Positions 54,315 to 63,442 of a stretch of DNA of 64,000 nt are shown in pieces. The DNA comes from an uncultured Isoptericola sp. (GTDB lineage Bacteria; Actinomycetota; Actinomycetes; Actinomycetales; Cellulomonadaceae). The stretch covers positions 61,402-125,401 of the forward strand of contig CANMFP010000009.1 in the NCBI GenBank assembly GCA_947497265.1. The letters run 5' to 3'. The notes beneath the pieces are model-generated. The model was not told where the DNA came from. It saw nothing but the letters and a program-made list of their open reading frames with translations, and made no database searches. Positions within the stretch are counted from its first letter, which is position 1. Every line of letters begins with the position of its first letter. A program made the translations under genes and the position numbers.

Positions 54315-55061
54315 GTGGCCGAGCTGTTGATCCTGACACCCGCGACAGGCGGGTCGGTCGAGGTACTGCCCGCACTCGGTCTTCTCTCGCACAAGATCCG
54401 GGTGCTGCCGATGGAGCCGTCCGCACTGGTGGACGCCCCGGACTCGGACGTCGTCCTCCTCGATGCCCGCCGCGACCTGGTCGCCGCACGCACCACCTGC
54501 CGGCTGCTCCACGCCACCGGGCTCACCGTCCCGCTGGTGCTCGTCCTCACCGAGGGCGGGCTGACGGTCGTCAACCACGAGTGGGGCGCGGACGACCTGC
54601 TGCTCGAGAACGCCTCCCCCGCCGAGGTCGAGGCCCGCCTGCGGCTCGTCGTCGAGAAGTCCGCGCACGGCCCGACGGACGACTCGCCCCAGGAGATCTC
54701 CGCGGGCGAGCTGGCGATCGACGCCGGTGGCTACACCGCCCGGCTCCGCGGGCGCCCCATCGATCTCACCTACAAGGAGTTCGAGCTCCTCAAGTACCTC
54801 GTGCAGCACCCCGGCCGGGTCTTCACCCGCGCCCAGCTCCTGCAGGAGGTGTGGGGCTACGACTACTACGGCGGCACCCGCACGGTGGACGTCCACGTGC
54901 GGCGCCTGCGCGCCAAGCTCGGCCCCGAGCACGAGCAGCTCATCGGCACCGTGCGCAACGTCGGCTACCGGTTCGACCCGCCGAAGGAGCCGCGCGACGA
55001 CGAGGGCGACGGCCCCGGCTCGGGCGCCAGGGGCTCCTCGCGCGTGTCCTCGGGCGGCTGA
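54315..55061 (+). CDS. glnR: nitrogen regulator GlnR (OmpR-type, atypical receiver)
   Basis: 248 aa. Global regulator of nitrogen assimilation in actinobacteria. The N-terminal receiver-like domain is [30 protein letters not shown], and [24 protein letters not shown] shows the lack of the usual acidic phosphorylation pocket (GlnR is an orphan regulator). The C-terminal OmpR wing [70 protein letters not shown] is essentially canonical. Start GTG 54315 with GGAGGAGG upstream. The C-terminal about 25 residues are low complexity. Confidence 0.95.
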   Translation: MAELLILTPATGGSVEVLPALGLLSHKIRVLPMEPSALVDAPDSDVVLLDARRDLVAARTTCRLLHATGLTVPLVLVLTEGGLTVVNHEWGADDLLLENASPAEVEARLRLVVEKSAHGPTDDSPQEISAGELAIDAGGYTARLRGRPIDLTYKEFELLKYLVQHPGRVFTRAQLLQEVWGYDYYGGTRTVDVHVRRLRAKLGPEHEQLIGTVRNVGYRFDPPKEPRDDEGDGPGSGARGSSRVSSGG

Positions 55062-55066
55062 GCAGG

Positions 55067-55072
55067 TAGGTT
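55067..55072 (+). promoter_or_regulatory. -10 element, likely leaderless, for the hydrolase gene
   Basis: TAGGTT ends 6 nt before the GTG at 55079. Confidence 0.5.
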
Positions 55073-55078
55073 CGGCGC

Positions 55079-56017
55079 GTGACCGCCATGCCCGACACCG
55101 ACTACACCTCTGCCCTCGTGGACGGCCCGTGGCGGCACGAGTTCGTCCCCGCCAACGGCTCCCGGTTCCACGTCGCCACCGCCGGCCCCACCCGCGGCAA
55201 CGGTGACCGCGCCCCGCTCGTGCTGTTCCTGCACGGGTTCCCGGAGATGTGGTGGGCCTGGCGCCACCAGCTCGCCTCCCTGTCCGACGACGGCGTCCGC
55301 GTCGCCGCGATCGACCTGCGCGGGGTCGGGGCCTCCGACAAGCCGCCCTCCGGTCACGACATCCCCACCCGGACCCGCGACGTCGCCGGGGTGGTGCGCT
55401 CCCTCGGGCACGACCGTGCCGTCGTCGTCGGCTCGGGCACCGGCGGCGCCCTGGCGTGGGCGATGGCGGCGCTCCAGCCCGCCGTCACCGCCGGCGTGGT
55501 GGCCCTGGCCGCACCGCACCCGCTGCGCCTGCACGTGCCCGGACGGCGCCTGCTCACGCCCGCCGCACGCCGCACGCTCGCGCTCTACCAGGTGCCGTCC
55601 GTCGCCGAGCGGCGGCTGACCCGGGGTGACGAGGTGGCCCGCGTGCTCACCGCGGGAGCCGCCCGGCCGCTGCCCGCCGACGTCGTGGACCGGTACCGCG
55701 AGGTCATCCGCATCCCGTTCGCCGCGCACAGCTCGGTCGAGTCGCTGCGCTGGCTGACGCGGTACGCCGTGCGACCCAGCGGGCGGCGGTTCCTCGCCGC
55801 GCTGCGCCGACCGATCGACGTGCCCGTGCTACAGGTGCACGGCACCGCCGACGGGTTCCTCCGGACCGGGACGGCCGACGTCGACGGCGCGGCATTCGCC
55901 CGCGACTTCCGCTTCGAGGTGGTCGACGGAGCCGGGCACTACCTCGCCGAGGAGGCGCCCGACGAGGTCAACGCCCTGCTGGCCGACTGGCTCCCCCACG
56001 CCTTCGCCGCGAGGTAG
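55079..56017 (+). CDS. alpha/beta-fold hydrolase with an atypical nucleophile elbow
   Basis: 312 aa. Epoxide hydrolase/haloalkane dehalogenase-type frame: FLHGFPEMWWAWRHQLASL near 52-70 (HGxP oxyanion region), AIDLRGVGASDKPPSGHD near 80, and C-terminal VVDGAGHYLAEEAPDEVN with the His. At the nucleophile elbow VVVGSGTGGALAW near 118, the position of the Ser/Asp nucleophile is Gly, so the catalytic residue appears missing. It may be non-catalytic or use another residue. Start GTG 55079 follows a leaderless-type -10; ATG 55088 is alternative. Confidence 0.82.
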   Translation: MTAMPDTDYTSALVDGPWRHEFVPANGSRFHVATAGPTRGNGDRAPLVLFLHGFPEMWWAWRHQLASLSDDGVRVAAIDLRGVGASDKPPSGHDIPTRTRDVAGVVRSLGHDRAVVVGSGTGGALAWAMAALQPAVTAGVVALAAPHPLRLHVPGRRLLTPAARRTLALYQVPSVAERRLTRGDEVARVLTAGAARPLPADVVDRYREVIRIPFAAHSSVESLRWLTRYAVRPSGRRFLAALRRPIDVPVLQVHGTADGFLRTGTADVDGAAFARDFRFEVVDGAGHYLAEEAPDEVNALLADWLPHAFAAR

Positions 56018-56043
56018 TACGGCATCCGCCGAGGTAGTTGCGC

Positions 56044-56775
56044 TCAGGCCCGGCCGCCCGTGCGGACGAGCTTCGCCGCCGCCACCGGGTCGGTCTCCCC
56101 CGCGCCGAACGACGGGCACCACCGCGCCACCGGGCACGCTCCGCACGCCGGACGACGGGCGTGGCACACCCGCCGCCCGTGCCACACGAGGTGGTGGCTG
56201 AGCATCGTCCAGTCCCTCTTCGGGAAGATGGCTCCGACGGCGTGCTCCACCTTGACCGGGTCCTCCTCCGTCGTGAAGCCCAGCCGCCGCGCCAGCCGCC
56301 CGAAGTGCGTGTCGACGGTGATCCCCGGGACACCGAACGCGTTGCCCAGCACCACGTTCGCCGTCTTGCGCCCGACGCCGGGCAGCGTGACGAGGTCCTT
56401 CAGGCGAGGCGGGACCTCGCCGTCGTACCGCTCCACCAGAGCGCGGCCGAGACCCATCACCGCGCGGGTCTTCGCCCGGTAGAAGCCCAGCGGGCGCAGG
56501 ATCTCCTCCATCTCCGCGGGATCCGCACCAGCGAGCGCGGCCGCGTCGGGATAGCGGGCGAACAGGACCGGCGTCGTCGCGTTGACCCGCACGTCCGTCG
56601 TCTGCGCGGAGAGCACCGTGGCGATCAGCAGCTCAAGGGGCGTGGTGAAGTCGAGCTCGGCACGCGCGTCCGGGTACGTCGCGGCCAGCACCCGGTCGAT
56701 GCGGCGCGCACGGCGGACCAGTGCCAGGGGCGACTCCCCCGTCGGGGTAGGCTGCTGTGGCTTCTCGGCGGTCAC
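56044..56775 (-). CDS. nth: endonuclease III
   Basis: 243 aa. Base-excision repair DNA glycosylase/AP lyase for oxidised pyrimidines. The Hh[19 protein letters not shown] near 138 holds the catalytic Lys, and [14 protein letters not shown] near 160 the Asp. The Fe-S ligands are C-x6-C-x2-C-x5-C in [17 protein letters not shown] near 212-228. The start is GTG 56775 (VTAEKPQQP). Divergent from crp; the 199-bp gap carries promoters and no gene. Confidence 0.95.
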   Translation of the reverse strand: MTAEKPQQPTPTGESPLALVRRARRIDRVLAATYPDARAELDFTTPLELLIATVLSAQTTDVRVNATTPVLFARYPDAAALAGADPAEMEEILRPLGFYRAKTRAVMGLGRALVERYDGEVPPRLKDLVTLPGVGRKTANVVLGNAFGVPGITVDTHFGRLARRLGFTTEEDPVKVEHAVGAIFPKRDWTMLSHHLVWHGRRVCHARRPACGACPVARWCPSFGAGETDPVAAAKLVRTGGRA

Positions 56776-56974
56776 CTCGGCAGCGTATCGGCCACCTCCG
56801 ACAACGTCCGTGCTCCTGTCAGGAACCGCGGCGGTCGCCCGTTCGTTTCGCCGGGAGCCACCCGAGACCGACGTTCCAGGCAGGAGGCCCCTGCGTGAGG
56901 CACACTGAGACCTGGAACACATTTCGAGACAGCACCGTCCCGTGCGGACGGCATCTGAGAACGTGAGGATTCCT

Positions 56975-57652
56975 GTGGACGACACCGTCGTGCTCTCCGC
57001 CCCCCTCTTCGCGGACATGGACAGCGAAGAGTCGAAGGCGCTCTTCGAGTCCATGATCCCCGTCGAGCTGACCCGCGGGGACGTGCTGTTCCGCGAGGGA
57101 GAGCCGGGCGATCGCCTTTACGTGATCGCGCAGGGCAAGATCAAGCTCGGGCGCCGCTCCAGCGACGGCCGCGAGAACCTGCTCTCGATCCTCGGCCCCG
57201 GTGAGATGTTCGGTGAGCTGTCCCTCTTCGACCCGGGCCCCCGCACCGCCACGGCCTCGTCGGTCTCGGACGCCCTGTGCTACGAGCTGCGCCACCAGGC
57301 GCTCGTCCAGTGGATCGCCGCGCACCCGAACGTCGCCACGACGCTGCTCGGCGCCCTGGCCCGCCGACTGCGCCGCACCAACGAGACCCTCGCGGACCTC
57401 GTCTTCTCCGACGTCCCCGGCCGTGTCGCCAAGGCGCTGCTCGACCTGTCCAACCGGTTCGGCGAGCCCAACGACGAGGGCGTCCGCGTGGCCCACGACC
57501 TCACCCAGGAGGAGCTCGCCCAGCTCGTGGGCGCCTCCCGCGAGACGGTCAACAAGGCGCTTGCCGACTTCGCGACCCGCGGCTGGGTCCGCCGCGAGGG
57601 CCGCGCCGTCGTCCTCCTCGACCTGGACCGCCTGGAGCGAAGGGCTCGCTGA
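56975..57652 (+). CDS. crp: Crp/GlxR-type cAMP-binding regulator
   Basis: 225 aa. Nucleotide-binding domain: [61 protein letters not shown] (about 30-95, with GEL and Arg-Thr that contact cAMP). [37 protein letters not shown] (about 170-205). It is very close to mycobacterial Crp and corynebacterial GlxR. Start GTG 56975 with GAGG 6 nt upstream; an in-frame upstream start lacks support. Followed by the unusual double-hairpin region. Confidence 0.95.
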   Translation: MDDTVVLSAPLFADMDSEESKALFESMIPVELTRGDVLFREGEPGDRLYVIAQGKIKLGRRSSDGRENLLSILGPGEMFGELSLFDPGPRTATASSVSDALCYELRHQALVQWIAAHPNVATTLLGALARRLRRTNETLADLVFSDVPGRVAKALLDLSNRFGEPNDEGVRVAHDLTQEELAQLVGASRETVNKALADFATRGWVRREGRAVVLLDLDRLERRAR

Positions 57653-57672
57653 GCCTCGTCCGGCTTGCTCAC

Positions 57673-57923
57673 GCAGGAGGCGAGGCCATCCCGGGTCCGG
57701 TCGCGTTCACGGGCGCTGCGCGCCCTCCACTTCGGGGCAGAGACGACCGGACCCGGGAGGGCCTCGTCTCCTGCTCTTCACACCGCCTCTGTCGCGCTGT
57801 GCTCGGCTGGAGCGGACGACGGAGCGCTGGGGACGGCGACCCTCCGCACGGTCGTCAATCCCGAAGTGGAGGGCGCCCCGCGCCCGTGAACGCGACTGTG
57901 CGGAGGGTCGTCGTCCCCAGCGC
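57673..57923. repeat. two long hairpins with mutually complementary loops, between crp and ridA
   Basis: Hairpin 1: 57673-57703 pairs with 57744-57774 (29 of 31 bp). Hairpin 2: 57824-57854 pairs with 57893-57923 (29 of 31 bp). The loop-side segment of hairpin 1 (57702-57736) is the reverse complement of the loop of hairpin 2 (57860-57894) at 33 of 35 positions. Stems differ in sequence; loops share one core in opposite orientation. The whole 285-bp gene-free gap is occupied by this structure. It may also terminate crp and ridA transcription. Confidence 0.9.
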
Positions 57924-57937
57924 GGAACCGAGCCGTG

Positions 57938-58405
57938 CTACCGGGTGAGCTCGGCGATCAGCTCGACCTCGACGGGGGCGTCGAGCGGGAGGACCGCGAC
58001 GCCGACGGCGGAGCGCGCGTGCGTGCCGGCGTCGCCGAAGATCTCCCCCAGCACCTCGCTGGCACCGTTGAGGACGCCCGGCTGCCCGGTGAACGACGGG
58101 TCGCTGGCGACGAACCCGGTCACCTTGACGATCCGGACGTCGTCGAGGGAGTCGACGACGGAGCGCACCGCCGCGAGCGCGTTCAGTGCGCACGTGCGCG
58201 CGAGGTCCGTGGCCGTGGCCGGGTCGACCAGGCCGTCACCCTCGCCGACCTTGCCCGTGGCGGGCAGCTCGCCGTTCACGAACGGGAGCTGGCCGGCCGT
58301 GTAGACGTAGCTGCCCGAGCGGATCGCCGGCTGGTATGCCGCGACCGGTGCCGCGACGTCGGGCAGGGTGATGCCCAGCTCGGTGAGGCGGGTCTCGACG
58401 CTCAT
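57938..58405 (-). CDS. RidA-family deaminase
   Basis: 155 aa. Likely removes reactive enamine/imine intermediates. VAAYQPAIRSGSYVYTAGQLPFVNG near 21-46 and CALNALAAVRSVVDSLDDVRIVKVTGFVASDPSF near 80-115 fit YjgF/RidA, slightly longer than the 130-aa classic. VGVAVLPLDAPVEVELIAEL closes with the conserved strand. Start ATG 58405; DUF4177 gene stop lies 8 nt upstream. Unit with the DUF4177 gene. Confidence 0.9.
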   Translation of the reverse strand: MSVETRLTELGITLPDVAAPVAAYQPAIRSGSYVYTAGQLPFVNGELPATGKVGEGDGLVDPATATDLARTCALNALAAVRSVVDSLDDVRIVKVTGFVASDPSFTGQPGVLNGASEVLGEIFGDAGTHARSAVGVAVLPLDAPVEVELIAELTR

Positions 58406-58413
58406 GCCCGCGC

Positions 58414-58575
58414 TCACTCGCCGGAGGGTCGCTTGAGGTAGGCGACCAGCCCGGTGCCGTCGGGGCCGGGCACGACCTGCACGAGCTCCCAGCCGTCCGC
58501 ACCCCACTGGTCCAGGATCGCCTTGGTGTTGTGGATGAGGAGGGGGATGGTCGCGTATTCCCACGTGGTAGCCAT
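58414..58575 (-). CDS. DUF4177-like small protein
   Basis: 53 aa. WEYATIPLLIHNTKAILDQWGADGWELVQVVPGPDGTGLVAYLKRP is a typical DUF4177 beta-alpha-beta unit. Start ATG 58575 (MATTWEY). Commonly precedes ridA in actinobacteria; unknown function. Confidence 0.85.
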   Translation of the reverse strand: MATTWEYATIPLLIHNTKAILDQWGADGWELVQVVPGPDGTGLVAYLKRPSGE

Positions 58576-58703
58576 GCGGCGATGGTAGCCCGAGCGGGTG
58601 AATCCGACGCCTCGGACACGATGCTCGAACGCCTCGACCAGCGCTCCACAGGACCTGCACACGCGCGCCGCCCGGATCGGCTGGCCCGGTTGGTGCGACC
58701 CTC

Positions 58704-58709
58704 TAGGCT
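58704..58709 (+). promoter_or_regulatory. -10 element, likely leaderless, for the PBP gene
   Basis: TAGGCT ends 6 nt before ATG 58716; no Shine-Dalgarno. Confidence 0.5.
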
Positions 58710-58715
58710 TTGAAC

Positions 58716-61025
58716 ATGGCGAACTCTGAGCCGCGCAGCGTGACGCGCACGATCCCCGCGACCCAGATGGTCGCGCTCCTGCTCGCCTTCCTGCTGGCTG
58801 CCGGCGCCGGTGGCGTGCTCGCCGCCGGGTTCGTCATCCCGGCGGTCGCCGGGGCCAACGCCGCGGCCGACAGCACCATCGAGATGTACGACGACGTGCC
58901 GGCCGAGCTCGAGCCGCAGCCGCTGTCCCAGCAGTCCCGCATCTACGCGAGCAACGGCAAGCTGCTCGCGACGTTCTACTATCAGAACCGCATCGTGGTG
59001 CCGCTCGACGAGATCTCCGAGCACATGCAGCACGCGGCCATCGCCATCGAGGACGAGCGCTTCTACGAGCACCACGGCGTGGACCCGAAGGGCATCACGC
59101 GCGCCGCGGTGAACAACCTCAGCGGCCAGGCCACCCAGGGTGCTTCCACGATCACGCAGCAGTACGTCAAGAACATGCTGATCGAGGCGGCGCTGCAGGC
59201 CGACGACCCGTTCGCGGTGATCGACGCCCACGAGGACTCGCTCAACCGCAAGCTGCGCGAGGCGAAGATGGCGATCGCGCTCGAGAAGAAGATGCCCAAG
59301 GAGGAGATCCTCCAGGGCTACCTCAACGTGGCGCAGTACGGCAAGAACCAGATCTACGGCGTCGAGACCGCCGCTCGCTTCTACTTCGACAAGTCGGCCA
59401 GCGACCTGACGCCGGTCGAGGCGGCCACGATCGCCGGTGTGACCAAGGCGCCGAGCCAGTTCGACCCGACCCAGCACCCGGAGCAGGCGGAGGAGCGCCG
59501 CAACCTCGTGCTGCAGAACATGTGGAAGCTGGGGTACATCACCACCGACGAGCGCGAGGAGGCCCAGGCCACGCCGCTCGAGGACACCCTGGACGTGAAG
59601 CCGGTGTCGGCCGGCTGCCAGTCGGCAAAGGGTTCGGCGTTCTTCTGCGACTACGTCATCAAGGAGATCCTCCTCGACCCGACGTACGGCGAGACCCGCG
59701 CCGACCGCAACCAGCTCCTCTACCGCGGGGGACTCGAGATCCACACCACGCTCGACATGAAGATGCAGCGCCAGGCGCACAAGACGATCAAGAACAACAT
59801 CCCGCCGGACGACGCGAGCGGCCTCGAGGCGTCGGTCGTCTCCGTCGAGCCGGGCACCGGCCAGATCAAGGCGATGGCGCAGAACGTCCCTTACACGGGG
59901 ACGAAGGCCGCCGGGAAGGCGTCCCGGGACACGACGGTCAACTACAACGCCGACTACATCCACGGGGCGTCCGGAGGCTTCCAGCCCGGCTCGAACTTCA
60001 AGCCGGTGGTGCTGGCGCAGTGGCTGCGCGAGGGCCACACCCTGAACGAGACGGTGACTGCCAACAAGGTTGGTCGCTGGCCGCAGAACTTCAACGCGCC
60101 GTGCACCCGGCTCACCAGTGCCGAGCCGTGGACGCCGGCGAACGCCGAGGGCAACACTGCGGGTAACATCTCGGTGCTGCGAGCCACCTACGAGTCCGTG
60201 AACACCGCGTACGCGTCGATGGGCTACGAGATCAACCTGTGCGACCTCGCGGACAACGCCTGGGACATGGGCTTCCGGCCCACGAGCAAGCCGAACCACG
60301 GACCTCTCACGAACGCGAAGAAGTCGGACGTCGACGTCCAGGCCCCGATGGTGCTCGGCACCCAGGAGTCCTCGCCGTTGAACTTGGCCTCGATGTACGC
60401 GACGCTCGCCTCCGGCGGCACCTTCTGCAGCCCGGTCGCGATCACGGAGGTCACCGGGCCTGACGGCGAGGGCTACGAGGTCCCCAAGGCCAAGTGCGAC
60501 AAGAACGCCCTGCCGAGCAACATCGCGAACACCGTCGTCTACGCCATGGAGAAGGTGTTCAGCGGCACCGGTACCGCACGCGCTCTCGGCGGTCTCGCCG
60601 ACGGCCGTCCGGTCGCCGGCAAGACGGGTACCTCCCAGCTGGCCGCCCAGACCTGGTTCAGCGGGTTCACACCGCAGCTCGCCTCGACCGTCTGGGTCGG
60701 GTCGGTGGACAACCCGCACGAGAACCACGCGACCGTGCCGATCACCGTCAATGGCGTCACCCACATGCCGATGTACGGTTCCCGTGTCGCCGCGCCCGCG
60801 TGGAAGGAATACATGGACGTGGCCGTCGAGGGCATGCCCGTCAAGGACTTCGGCGCCCCCGACCAGAGCCTCATCGGCTCGCCGCCCGTGACGACTCCCC
60901 CGCCGTCGGGCGACGACGACGGGGGCGACGACGACGGGGGCGGCGACGACGACGGACCCGGGAACGGCGGGGGCCCCGGCAACGGCCGAGGACCTGGCGG
61001 CGGCAACGGCGGGGGCGACGACTGA
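58716..61025 (+). CDS. bifunctional class A penicillin-binding protein
   Basis: 769 aa. Polymerises and cross-links peptidoglycan outside the membrane. One N-terminal span (about 17-43), then a GT51 transglycosylase (AIAIEDERFYEHHGVD near 110; GASTITQQYVKN near 143) and a transpeptidase with SxxK = SNFK at Ser426, SVNTAY near 491 and KTGTS at 636-640. The C-terminal tail is Gly/Asp/Pro-rich (GGDDDGGGDDDG). ATG 58716 was taken; TTG 58710 is in frame. The metallophosphoesterase follows within 11 nt. Confidence 0.95.
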   Translation: MANSEPRSVTRTIPATQMVALLLAFLLAAGAGGVLAAGFVIPAVAGANAAADSTIEMYDDVPAELEPQPLSQQSRIYASNGKLLATFYYQNRIVVPLDEISEHMQHAAIAIEDERFYEHHGVDPKGITRAAVNNLSGQATQGASTITQQYVKNMLIEAALQADDPFAVIDAHEDSLNRKLREAKMAIALEKKMPKEEILQGYLNVAQYGKNQIYGVETAARFYFDKSASDLTPVEAATIAGVTKAPSQFDPTQHPEQAEERRNLVLQNMWKLGYITTDEREEAQATPLEDTLDVKPVSAGCQSAKGSAFFCDYVIKEILLDPTYGETRADRNQLLYRGGLEIHTTLDMKMQRQAHKTIKNNIPPDDASGLEASVVSVEPGTGQIKAMAQNVPYTGTKAAGKASRDTTVNYNADYIHGASGGFQPGSNFKPVVLAQWLREGHTLNETVTANKVGRWPQNFNAPCTRLTSAEPWTPANAEGNTAGNISVLRATYESVNTAYASMGYEINLCDLADNAWDMGFRPTSKPNHGPLTNAKKSDVDVQAPMVLGTQESSPLNLASMYATLASGGTFCSPVAITEVTGPDGEGYEVPKAKCDKNALPSNIANTVVYAMEKVFSGTGTARALGGLADGRPVAGKTGTSQLAAQTWFSGFTPQLASTVWVGSVDNPHENHATVPITVNGVTHMPMYGSRVAAPAWKEYMDVAVEGMPVKDFGAPDQSLIGSPPVTTPPPSGDDDGGDDDGGGDDDGPGNGGGPGNGRGPGGGNGGGDD

Positions 61026-61036
61026 GCGCCCGCGGG

Positions 61037-61939
61037 GTGATCGGCGGCGTCGCCGCGGTCACGGCAGCGGGGCTCGCGTACGCGCACCTGGAGACCAAGC
61101 TCTTCACCGTCCGGCGCGTCACCGTGCCGGTGCTGCCACCCGGTGAGCGCGACCTGCGGGTGCTGCACGTCTCCGACCTGCACCTGACCCCGACCCAGCA
61201 CCGCAAGGTCGCCTGGGTGCGGTCCCTGGCAGCCCTGGAGCCGGACCTGGTGATCGACACCGGCGACAACCTGGCGCACCGCGAGGCTCTGGGCCCGCTG
61301 CTCTACGCCCTGGAACCACTGCTCGAGCGGGTCCCCGGTGCCTTCGTCATGGGTTCCAACGACTACTACGCACCCCAGCCGAAGAACCCTGCCCGCTACC
61401 TGTGGACACGTTCCGGCCCCCGCACCCTCAACCCGCCGAACCTGCCAGCCGCGGAGCTCGCCGCGGCCCTGTCCGGCGCCGGGTGGGCCGACCTGACGAA
61501 CCGGCGCGACGCCGTCGTCGTCGACGGACGACGCATCGCGTTCGCAGGGGTCGACGACCCGCACCTGGGCCTTGACGACTTCCCGAACCCGACGCCGGAG
61601 CCCGACGACGGCGCGCTGCTCCGGCTCGGCGTCACGCACGCGCCGTACACCCGCGTGCTCGACCAGATGCACGCGGACGGCGCGGCCGCGATCATCGCGG
61701 GGCACACGCACGGCGGCCAGCTCTGCGTACCGTTCTACGGGGCGCTCGTGACCAACTGCGACATCGACCGACGGCGCGCCAAGGGGCTGCACGGCTGGCC
61801 CGGCGCCCGCCCGGACACGCCCGACGGCGAGGACTCCACCTGGCTGCACGTCTCGGCCGGGGCCGGGACCTCGCCGTACGCGCCGGTGCGGTTCGCGTGC
61901 CGGCCGGAGGCGACCTTGATCACGTTCACCTCGCGGTAG
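61037..61939 (+). CDS. membrane-linked metallophosphoesterase (YaeI-like)
   Basis: 300 aa. One N-terminal hydrophobic segment (GVIGGVAAVTAAGLAYAHLE), then dimetal motifs LHVSDLHLTP near 36, IDTGDNLAH near 75, GSNDYYAP near 100, VTHAPYTRVLDQ near 201 and GHTHGGQL near 222. Acts on phosphomonoesters or lipid phosphates such as UDP-DAG-type substrates (family inference). Start GTG 61037 chosen; the frame is open farther upstream inside the PBP. Conserved next to class A PBPs in actinobacteria. Confidence 0.88.
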   Translation: MIGGVAAVTAAGLAYAHLETKLFTVRRVTVPVLPPGERDLRVLHVSDLHLTPTQHRKVAWVRSLAALEPDLVIDTGDNLAHREALGPLLYALEPLLERVPGAFVMGSNDYYAPQPKNPARYLWTRSGPRTLNPPNLPAAELAAALSGAGWADLTNRRDAVVVDGRRIAFAGVDDPHLGLDDFPNPTPEPDDGALLRLGVTHAPYTRVLDQMHADGAAAIIAGHTHGGQLCVPFYGALVTNCDIDRRRAKGLHGWPGARPDTPDGEDSTWLHVSAGAGTSPYAPVRFACRPEATLITFTSR

Positions 61940-61950
61940 CGGATCCGGTT

Positions 61951-61979
61951 TTCGTTCCCGGGCGATCGTCGGCTATTCT
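61951..61979 (+). promoter_or_regulatory. promoter of tRNA-Pro
   Basis: TTCGTT (61951-61956), 17-bp spacer, TATTCT (61974-61979). About 60 nt before the tRNA. Best -35/-10 pair in the 101-bp gap. Confidence 0.6.
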
Positions 61980-62040
61980 GAGCAGGCTTCCGCACACGGG
62001 GGCCTTCCTCCGGGTCGGCTCTAGAGCGGATGCAGTCCTT

Positions 62041-62118
<78 letters not shown>

Positions 62119-62120
62119 TT

Positions 62121-62167
62121 GAAAGGCCCTCTGACCAGCGGAAACGCTGAAGGTCGGAGGGCCTTTC
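62121..62167 (+). terminator. hairpin terminator after tRNA-Pro
   Basis: 62121-62136 pairs with 62152-62167 (15 Watson-Crick pairs plus one T-G), with an inner AGCG-GAAA-CGCT hairpin, followed by CGTCTT. Confidence 0.85.
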
Positions 62168-62194
62168 GTCTTGCCAGGTGGGGCCGAGACGGCG

Positions 62195-62218
62195 ACTGCT
62201 GTACTAACTGCTGTACTA
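62195..62218 (-). repeat. tandem 12-bp direct repeats at the integrase 3' end
   Basis: ACTGCTGTACTA occurs twice without spacing (62195-62206, 62207-62218); the second copy contains the integrase stop codon. Candidate arm-type sites for integrase or Xis. Confidence 0.8.
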
Positions 62219-63442
62219 CGCACTTGAACTGGGGCGGTCATCGGGAGACTTGAAGAGGGGTTCCATGTGCCAGTCGGGACCGACGTCGGCGACGGTGGCG
62301 AAGGTGTTCATGTGCGTCGCGCCCTCCTCGATCACGGGCCGGAGCTGATGGCGGTAGATGCGCTCCGTCGTCGAGGTGTCCGAGTGCCCGACGACGTCAG
62401 AGATCTTCTCGACCGCCGCTCCGGTGGCGGACATCAGCGACACGAACGAGTGCCGCAGCTCGCGCGGGGTCCAGTCCTTGGGGTCTACCGACGGCACCTG
62501 CTTGAGCGCTGACCGGAGCGCCCTACGGACGTTCGCGGCGTCGAGTCCCGTCCCGAGCGTCGTCGTGAAGACGAGCCCTGATGTCTGCCAGGCCTTCCCC
62601 GCCCTGGCCCTGTCTGCCTCCTGCTCACGGCGGCGGATGCGGAGAGCTTCGGCCGCGAGCTCGGGGACCGCCAGCGTGCGGCGAGACTTCTCCGTCTTGG
62701 TGTCGCCCGACTTTCGCACCGATCGCCAGACCGCGATCGTCGGTGGATCGCCCTCGAGGTCAACACGGTCCCACTCCAGCGCGCGCATCTCTTCGGTGCG
62801 GATTCCGACGAGCATCGACACGACGATGTACGGGTACATCCAGTGCCCCTTGGTGAGGAGCAGGACGTCGAGCGCCTGCCGCTCGGTGAGCGACTTCGAC
62901 TTGCGGCCGGTCCGTCCCTTGGGCGATACGACGAGCTCGACCACGTTGCGGTCCAGGAGGTCTCGGGCCATCGCCCGCTTGATGGCGTTGTTCAGCACGG
63001 CCTTGATGTCGGCGATGGTCCGAGTGGAGTGGTCCTCGACGAGGCCTGCGAGGAGCTTCTCGACGTGCTTGGCGGTGAGCCGGCGCAGCAGGATGTCACC
63101 GATCCCGTCGATGACGTGGGCGGCGTTGTACTCGCGGGTCTTGACTGTCTGGTCATCGGCCTTCCCCTGCCCGTAGAGAAGCCAGTCGCTCACAGCGTCA
63201 CCGACCGTGGCCCTTTCGGACTCGGCCGCGAGACCGCGCTCGTACTCGCGCACGCGACGTTTGAGCGCCTCGAGTGCCGCGGACTTCGACTTGCCGGCCC
63301 CGGTCTTACGGATGGCGACCCCGCGGTCGTCGTAGCCGACGACGCGGGTCGCGACGTAGCGCTGCCTCGCCTTGTTCCAGTAGACGCCGCCCTCTCCTCG
63401 AAGCCGTCGCTGCTGCGTCCTCTTCTCTCCTTGCTCGGTCAC
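62216..63442 (-). CDS. int: tyrosine site-specific recombinase (integrase)
   Basis: 408 aa. Arm-binding N-terminus (GEGGVYWNKARQRYVATRVVGYDD), SAM-like core-binding domain (ADDQTVKTREYNAAHVIDGIG) and catalytic domain with GIRTEEMRALEW (Arg), KTEKSRRTLAVP (Lys), TPRELRHSFVS (HxxR), VGHSDTSTTERIYRHQL (His and the nucleophile Tyr). The start is GTG 63442, overlapping the xis stop (GTGA). Points toward tRNA-Pro, its presumed attB. Confidence 0.95.
   Translation of the reverse strand: MTEQGEKRTQQRRLRGEGGVYWNKARQRYVATRVVGYDDRGVAIRKTGAGKSKSAALEALKRRVREYERGLAAESERATVGDAVSDWLLYGQGKADDQTVKTREYNAAHVIDGIGDILLRRLTAKHVEKLLAGLVEDHSTRTIADIKAVLNNAIKRAMARDLLDRNVVELVVSPKGRTGRKSKSLTERQALDVLLLTKGHWMYPYIVVSMLVGIRTEEMRALEWDRVDLEGDPPTIAVWRSVRKSGDTKTEKSRRTLAVPELAAEALRIRRREQEADRARAGKAWQTSGLVFTTTLGTGLDAANVRRALRSALKQVPSVDPKDWTPRELRHSFVSLMSATGAAVEKISDVVGHSDTSTTERIYRHQLRPVIEEGATHMNTFATVADVGPDWHMEPLFKSPDDRPSSSA

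Noticed and set aside
56776..56974. Crp self-binding site in the nth-crp gap
   Set aside because: No convincing TGTGA-N6-TCACA-type palindrome was found.
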